Below, piece after piece: positions 7,467 through 10,715 of a DNA stretch of 10,715 nucleotides (position 1 is its first letter; each line of letters opens with the position of its first letter). Below the pieces are notes generated by a model. That model searched no databases, was not told the origin of the DNA, and saw only the letters and a list, made by a program, of their open reading frames with translations. The translations under genes were made by a program, and so were the position numbers. Source of the stretch: Acetobacteraceae bacterium (lineage in GTDB: Bacteria; Pseudomonadota; Alphaproteobacteria; Acetobacterales; Acetobacteraceae); NCBI GenBank assembly GCA_947478535.1, contig CANJXD010000160.1, positions 1-10,715 on the forward strand. Reading direction: 5' to 3'.

Positions 7467-8024
7467 TCAGGCCAGGGTATCGGCGGTATCGCCGGCTTCG
7501 GCCGAGGGCAGATCCCCGGGCGAGAGCACGCGCAACAGCCGCGCGCCCCCGGCCTCCAGATGCCCCCAGGGCAGCGCCACGGCGAATTCTGTCAGCGTGC
7601 CGGTCGGGTAGCCCGCTGCCAGCCGGCGCGTCAGCGGGGTTTCCAAAGCCATCGCATCCTCCCCGGCCAGGGCCAGGGCCAAGTCATGCAGACCCGGATT
7701 GTGGCCGATCAGCAGGATGCTCCGCGCTGTCTCCGGCACCCGTCGCAGCACGCCGATGAGCGACGTCCAGGTGGTGAGGTAGAGATCATCCATCGGCTCG
7801 ATCAGCGGCGGTCCCTCGATCGGCCCCAGCGCCTCCAGCGTCTGCAAGGTGCGGCGGGCGGAGGAGACGAGGACGACATCCGGCGCCAGCCCCAGATCCC
7901 GCATCGCCGCCCCCATGCCCATGGCGGCACGGCGGCCGCGGGCGTTCAAGGGCCGGGCGTGGTCGGACAGGCGCGGGTCGTCCCAGGAGGACTTCGCGTG
8001 CCGCAGGAGCAGCAATTGGCGCAT
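7467..8024 (-). CDS. sixA: SixA-type phosphohistidine phosphatase (histidine phosphatase superfamily)
   Basis: A 185-aa cytosolic phosphatase of the RHG superfamily; E. coli SixA removes phosphate from His on phosphotransfer proteins. Key residues are Arg8-His9 in 'LLLLRHAKSSW' (His9 is the phosphate acceptor), Arg57/Arg58 in 'VLVSSARRTLQTLEAL', and the second catalytic His108 in 'ILLIGHNPGLHDLA'. 'RHAKSSW' is the usual SixA wording. The ATG at 8024 puts the catalytic His at position 9, as in the family; an AGGA about 10 bases upstream supports it. Longer versions reaching further upstream would add low-complexity sequence with no family match. It is divergent from the SDR operon and leads the sixA-CHAD pair. 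The physiological target is unknown. Confidence 0.9.
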   Translation of the reverse strand: MRQLLLLRHAKSSWDDPRLSDHARPLNARGRRAAMGMGAAMRDLGLAPDVVLVSSARRTLQTLEALGPIEGPPLIEPMDDLYLTTWTSLIGVLRRVPETARSILLIGHNPGLHDLALALAGEDAMALETPLTRRLAAGYPTGTLTEFAVALPWGHLEAGGARLLRVLSPGDLPSAEAGDTADTLA

Positions 8025-8161
8025 TGCCGTCCATCCTGCCACGCGGGCGGCCCGCTGTCTCCCGTCCCACCCCGTATCCCACACGTCTGGGCGAAGGGGC
8101 CTTTCCGATGCTGGCCGGCCGCCCATCTCTTCGCCTCTCTGTGACGAAAGCGGGCATCGGC
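8025..8161. promoter_or_regulatory. Divergent intergenic region, sixA and SDR operon
   Basis: These 137 bp must carry the start signals for both directions unless the promoters lie inside the genes. I looked for sigma-70, RpoE-like (TGATCC...CGTA) and EcfG-like (GGAAC...CGTT) pairs and found none with proper spacing. Confidence 0.35.
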
Positions 8162-8884
8162 ATGGCTGGCCAAGTCTTGATCTTCGGGGCGACGGGCGGA
8201 ATCGGCGCGGCGCTGGCCCGGCGGGTGGTGGCGCGCGGCGCCCGCCCCTTCCTGGTGGCGCGGCGAGAGGCCCCGCTGGCCGCGCTGGCGGCCGAACTTG
8301 GCTGCGGGCATGCGGTGGCGGATGTGCTGGATGCCGCGCAAGTGAAGGCTGCGGTCGAGGCAGCGGGAACACCCCTGGCCGGGCTCGCCTTCTGCGTCGG
8401 CTCCATCCTGCTGAAGCCGCTGGCCCGGCTGACAGAGGCCGATCTGCTGGATGCCTTCCGCCTCAACGCCGCCGCCCCGGCGCTTGCGGTGCAGGCGGCG
8501 GCAGCAGGCTTGGCGGCGGGCGGCGGGTCCGTGGTGCTGTTTTCTTCCGTTGCGGCGCGGCGCGGATTCCCGAACCATGTCGCCATCGGCGCGGCCAAGG
8601 CGGCGGTGGAGGGTCTCACCGTCTCGCTCGCCGCCGACCTGGCACCCCGGGTCCGGGTGAACTGCATCGCGCCGAGCCTGACCCGCACGGCCCTGGCCGA
8701 ACCGCTGACGAGGAGCCCGCAAATGGCCGAGGCGATCGCGAAGCAGCACCCCATCCCCCGGCTGGGGGAGGCGGAGGACAGCGCCGCGCTGGCGGATTTC
8801 CTGCTCTCGGAGGCGGCGGGCTGGATGACGGGGCAGGTCATCGGCGTCGATGGCGGCCGCGCCGCCCTGGCGGGACGGGGATGA
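8162..8884 (+). CDS. SDR-family oxidoreductase lacking the catalytic Tyr
   Basis: A 240-aa Rossmann-fold protein of the short-chain dehydrogenase/reductase family. The nucleotide-binding motif is 'GATGGIGAALA' (9-19), 'LNAAAP' (101-106) supplies the structural Asn, 'VVLFSSVAARRGF' (124-136) the Ser, and 'RVNCIAPSLTRT' and 'GQVIGVDGG' are the usual late motifs. In the active-site YxxxK motif, Lys146 is present but the Tyr position is Ile142 ('AIGAAKAAVEG'). I recall a sizeable SDR subgroup with 'AIAAAK' here, so this is probably ancestral, not a fresh mutation; classical dehydrogenase chemistry is unlikely. The ATG at 8162 is chosen because SDRs begin a few residues before the glycine motif; the ribosome site is weak, and longer starts (for example ATG at 8024) add non-family sequence. 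First gene of a three-gene overlapping operon. Confidence 0.9.
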   Translation: MAGQVLIFGATGGIGAALARRVVARGARPFLVARREAPLAALAAELGCGHAVADVLDAAQVKAAVEAAGTPLAGLAFCVGSILLKPLARLTEADLLDAFRLNAAAPALAVQAAAAGLAAGGGSVVLFSSVAARRGFPNHVAIGAAKAAVEGLTVSLAADLAPRVRVNCIAPSLTRTALAEPLTRSPQMAEAIAKQHPIPRLGEAEDSAALADFLLSEAAGWMTGQVIGVDGGRAALAGRG

Positions 8885-9492
8885 TCGGCCGCCGGCCCCT
8901 GCTCGCCCTGCCGATGCTGGCACTGGGGATGCCCGCCATGGCCGCGCCTGGCCCGATCGCGTTTCGGATGATCCGCGGCGGCAGCCCCGTCGGCACGCAT
9001 CGCGTCACCTTCCGGGACCTCGATGGCGGTATCCTCGAAGCGCGCAGCGAGGTGCGGGTGGAGGTGAAGCTGATGGGCTTCACCGTCTATCGCTACAGTC
9101 ATGACACGGCGGAGCAGTGGCGTGGCGACCGCCTGGTCTCCATCGCCTCCCGCCTCGACCGCAACGGCACGCCGGGCTTCTGCGAGGGCCGCGCCGAGGC
9201 CGGCGGCTTCCTGCTGCGCGGCACGGCAGGCGAAGCGCGCCTGCCGGTGGACGCCGCGCCGCTGACCTGGTGGCGCCAGACCTCCTTTCGTCCCGGCGTT
9301 CCGCTGTTCGACCCCCGGCGGGGCGAGGTGGTGCAGCCGGGGGTGACCGTCTCGCCCCATCCCTGCGGCGGCGCGAAGGTGGTGCTGGTGGGCGGCGAGG
9401 GCGCCGAAGTGGTCTACGACGCCGCCGGCGGCTGGGCCGGCTTTGCCACGACGGCGGAGGACGGCAGCGCCGTCCGCTACGAAAAGGCCTGA
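8881..9492 (+). CDS. Exported DUF6134-family protein
   Basis: A 203-aa protein of unknown function, predicted periplasmic. Residues 1-21 are a signal peptide ('MIGRRPLLALPMLALG', cleavage near 'AMA/APG'). The mature part is beta-rich, with 'RMIRGGSPVGTHRVTFR' (29-45), 'VRVEVKLMGFTVYRYSH' (58-74) and 'EQWRGDRLVSIASRLDRNG' (78-96). This pattern of a short repeated beta sheet, then 'G.H.V.F', 'G..VYR..H...E.W..grL' is what I know as DUF6134 in alphaproteobacteria; the assignment is from memory. The ATG overlaps the SDR stop codon (ATGA), with GGGACGGGG just upstream, so translation is probably coupled. Such proteins are often seen beside SDR and photolyase genes, hinting at an envelope role in light or oxidative stress; that role is inference. 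Confidence 0.82.
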   Translation: MIGRRPLLALPMLALGMPAMAAPGPIAFRMIRGGSPVGTHRVTFRDLDGGILEARSEVRVEVKLMGFTVYRYSHDTAEQWRGDRLVSIASRLDRNGTPGFCEGRAEAGGFLLRGTAGEARLPVDAAPLTWWRQTSFRPGVPLFDPRRGEVVQPGVTVSPHPCGGAKVVLVGGEGAEVVYDAAGGWAGFATTAEDGSAVRYEKA

Positions 9493-10616
9493 TGGTGCGT
9501 CATCTGAGGTTGGTGCTGGGGGACCAGTGTTCCCCCGGCCTGTCGGCGCTGGACGGCATCGACCCCGCGCGCGACGTGGTGCTGATGGCGGAAGTGCGGG
9601 CCGAATGCACTTATGTGCCCCACCACAAGCAGAAGATCGTGCTGGTCCTGTCGGCGATGCGCCACTTCGCCGGGGAGTTGCGCGCGCGCGGCTTTCGCGT
9701 CCGCTACGTCACGCTGGATGACCCCGCCAATACGCAGAGCCTGGGCGGCGAGGTGGCCCGCGCGGCAGCGGAGGAAGGCTGCCTCGGCATCATCGCCACC
9801 CACCCCGGCGAATGGCGCGTGCTGGAGGCGATGCGCGGGTGGGAGGCGCAGGTCGGCCTGCCGGTCGAGATCCGGGAGGATACACGCTTTCTCTGCACGC
9901 TGGGCCGCTTCAACGCCTGGGCCGGCGGTCGGCGCCAACTGCGGATGGAGTACTTCTATCGCGAGATGCGGCGTGAGACGGGGCTGTTGATGCTGGCGCC
10001 CGATGAACCCGCGGGCGGCGCGTGGAATTTCGACGCGGAGAATCGCAAGCCGCTCGACCCCGGCGTGGCGGTGCCGCCGCCCCGGCGCTTCCCGCCGGAT
10101 GCGGTGTCGCGGGAGGTGATGGTGCTGGTGGCGCGGGAATTCCCGGACCATTTCGGCAATCTCGATGCCTTCGCCTGGCCCGTGACGGGGGAGGATGCCC
10201 GCCTGGCCCTGGGTGACTTCATCACCCATCGGCTGTCCCGCTTCGGTGATTTCCAGGATGCGATGGCCGAGGGCCAGACCGTGCTGTTCCACGCGCTGAT
10301 CGCCGCGGCGCTGAATGCCGGGTTGCTGGACCCGATGCAGGCCTGCCGGGCGGCGGAAGCGGCCTGGCGGCGTGGCGACGCCCCACTGGCCGCGGTGGAA
10401 GGCTTCATTCGCCAGATCCTCGGCTGGCGAGAATATGTGCGCGGCGTCTACTGGCTGCGGATGCCCGGCTATGCCGACACCAACGCCCTGGCGGCAACCC
10501 GCCCTCTGCCAGGTTTCTATTGGACCGGCGAGACCCGCATGGCCTGCCTTCGCGCAGCCATCGCCCAGACACGGGACCTCGCCTATCAGCCCGTTGACGA
10601 ATTCGGCGTGGCCTGA
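9492..10616 (+). pseudogene. Cryptochrome/photolyase-related protein (FeS-BCP type), 3' truncated by an insertion sequence
   Basis: Relatives such as Agrobacterium PhrB are FAD- and 4Fe4S-containing enzymes of about 500-510 aa, acting as (6-4) photolyases or blue-light receptors. The N-terminal antenna domain is typical: 'LRLVLGDQCS' (5-14), 'VVLMAEVRAECTYVPHHKQK' (29-48), 'LSAMRHFAGELRARGFRVRY' (53-72), 'GRFNAWAGGRRQLRMEYFY' (138-156) and 'GGAWNFDAENRKPL' (175-188). The helical part follows with 'FIRQILGWREYVRGVYW' (305-321) and 'ACLRAAIAQTRDLAY' (351-365), where Cys352 would be the first FeS ligand. The family then continues with a His-His-Ile-Gln-Arg type segment; here residues 366-374 ('QPVDEFGVA') do not fit and a stop follows. 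About 130-140 residues are missing, including the last three Cys ligands and FAD contacts. No downstream frame restores the family sequence. The ATG overlaps the previous stop (TGATG). Product is probably inactive. Confidence 0.85.
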
Positions 10617-10619
10617 TTC

Positions 10620-10650
10620 TGACATCTGCAGCAGGCGGTGGCAGGTGTCA
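10620..10650 (+). repeat. Hairpin directly before the transposase start
   Basis: TGACATCTGC (10620-10629) and GCAGGTGTCA (10641-10650) pair over 10 bp with one G-T wobble around an 11-base loop. The right arm ends one base before the ATG and contains the only candidate ribosome site (GCAGG). Such hairpins in other IS elements keep read-through transcripts from being translated; a similar role here is inference. Confidence 0.6.
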
Positions 10651-10651
10651 T

Positions 10652-10715
10652 ATGGCGCTGGGGCGGCAACGAGATCGACAGTCGGAGATGCTGGTGTCGT
10701 GGTCGGAGATGCCAC
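10652..10715 (+). CDS. Transposase N-terminus, IS5/IS1182-like (partial)
   Basis: Only 21 codons are inside the window. They read 'MALGRQRDRQ', then 'SEMLVSWSEMP'. The combination of a short basic start followed by 'SEMP' is how I remember the N-terminus of IS1182/IS5-superfamily DDE transposases, which continue with a 'RSPGHPFY' type segment. Frame and position, just after an abrupt loss of photolyase similarity and behind a hairpin, support this. The catalytic DDE residues are out of view, so the family call is provisional. Confidence 0.55.
   Translation, partial: MALGRQRDRQSEMLVSWSEMP

Larger units (their letters stand above)
10587..10715 (+). mobile_element. Left end of an insertion sequence (continues past window)
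   Basis: Family similarity of the photolyase ends at codon 365 (10584-10586), and a transposase-like frame begins at 10652, so the element boundary must lie between, most likely at or just after 10587. The terminal inverted repeat and target duplication cannot be confirmed because the other end is outside the window. The transposase start resembles the IS5/IS1182 type. Confidence 0.65.

Noticed and set aside
5973..8144. Plus-strand open frame of over 700 codons opposite the CHAD and sixA genes.
   Set aside because: Composition is Gln/Arg/Gly/His-rich without domains, a typical antisense artefact in high-GC DNA; both minus-strand genes have clear family motifs.
8025..8161. Search for an ECF-type or LitR-type promoter before the SDR operon.
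   Set aside because: CGTA-like and TG-rich words occur but not at a workable spacing.
7786..9360. Long minus-strand open frame opposite the SDR and DUF6134 genes, and a similar one at 9477-10715 opposite the photolyase gene.
   Set aside because: No ribosome site or recognisable motif; the plus-strand genes carry family signatures throughout.
10681..10712. Exact 11-bp direct repeat GTCGGAGATGC, 21 bp apart, first suspected to be the multiple terminal repeats of an IS21-type end.
   Set aside because: Both copies fall in the same reading frame of the transposase start and encode Ser-Glu-Met; coding repetition explains them.

Overview
The window is GC-rich throughout, with tightly packed genes that carry alphaproteobacterial-type proteins (type II citrate synthase, a CHAD protein next to SixA, and an SDR/DUF6134/FeS-photolyase cluster). 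This fits a high-GC alphaproteobacterium; a member of the Acetobacteraceae (Roseomonas-like) is my best guess, but that is inference and there is no rRNA or tRNA here to settle it.

Layout, left to right. (1) 1-2549, minus strand: a binding-protein-dependent ABC importer of the iron(III)/AfuA-FbpB type, with the periplasmic binding protein first and a double-length permease after it; the permease runs off the left edge and an ATPase gene probably follows. The binding protein has a 15-bp tandem repeat just behind its signal peptide. (2) 2738-3683: an orphan minus-strand gene for a 220-aa protein I cannot name, preceded by a gene-poor stretch visibly richer in A+T than the rest. (3) 3684-5854, minus strand: gltA (citrate synthase) with a clear intrinsic terminator and a plausible promoter, and upstream of it a membrane-anchored staphylococcal-nuclease-like protein in which the residue equivalent to the general base Glu43 is Gln. 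(4) 5967-8024, minus strand: sixA-like histidine phosphatase followed 21 bp later by a CHAD protein whose N-terminal half looks like a worn-out CYTH domain. (5) 8162-10616, plus strand: three start/stop-overlapping genes, an SDR without its catalytic Tyr, a DUF6134 exported protein and a cryptochrome/photolyase-like protein. (6) From about 10587 to the right edge: the left end of an insertion sequence with the first codons of a transposase.

The main event is at the right end. The photolyase reading frame follows its family closely up to residue 365, then changes to unrelated sequence and stops at residue 374, about 130-140 residues early. The lost part should carry the remaining FeS-cluster cysteines and much of the FAD pocket. 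The insertion sequence explains this, so the last gene of a probable light/oxidative-stress operon appears to be knocked out. I do not see a CRISPR array, phage genes, a toxin-antitoxin pair or a recognisable new defence system; the least explained gene is the orphan at 2738-3400.
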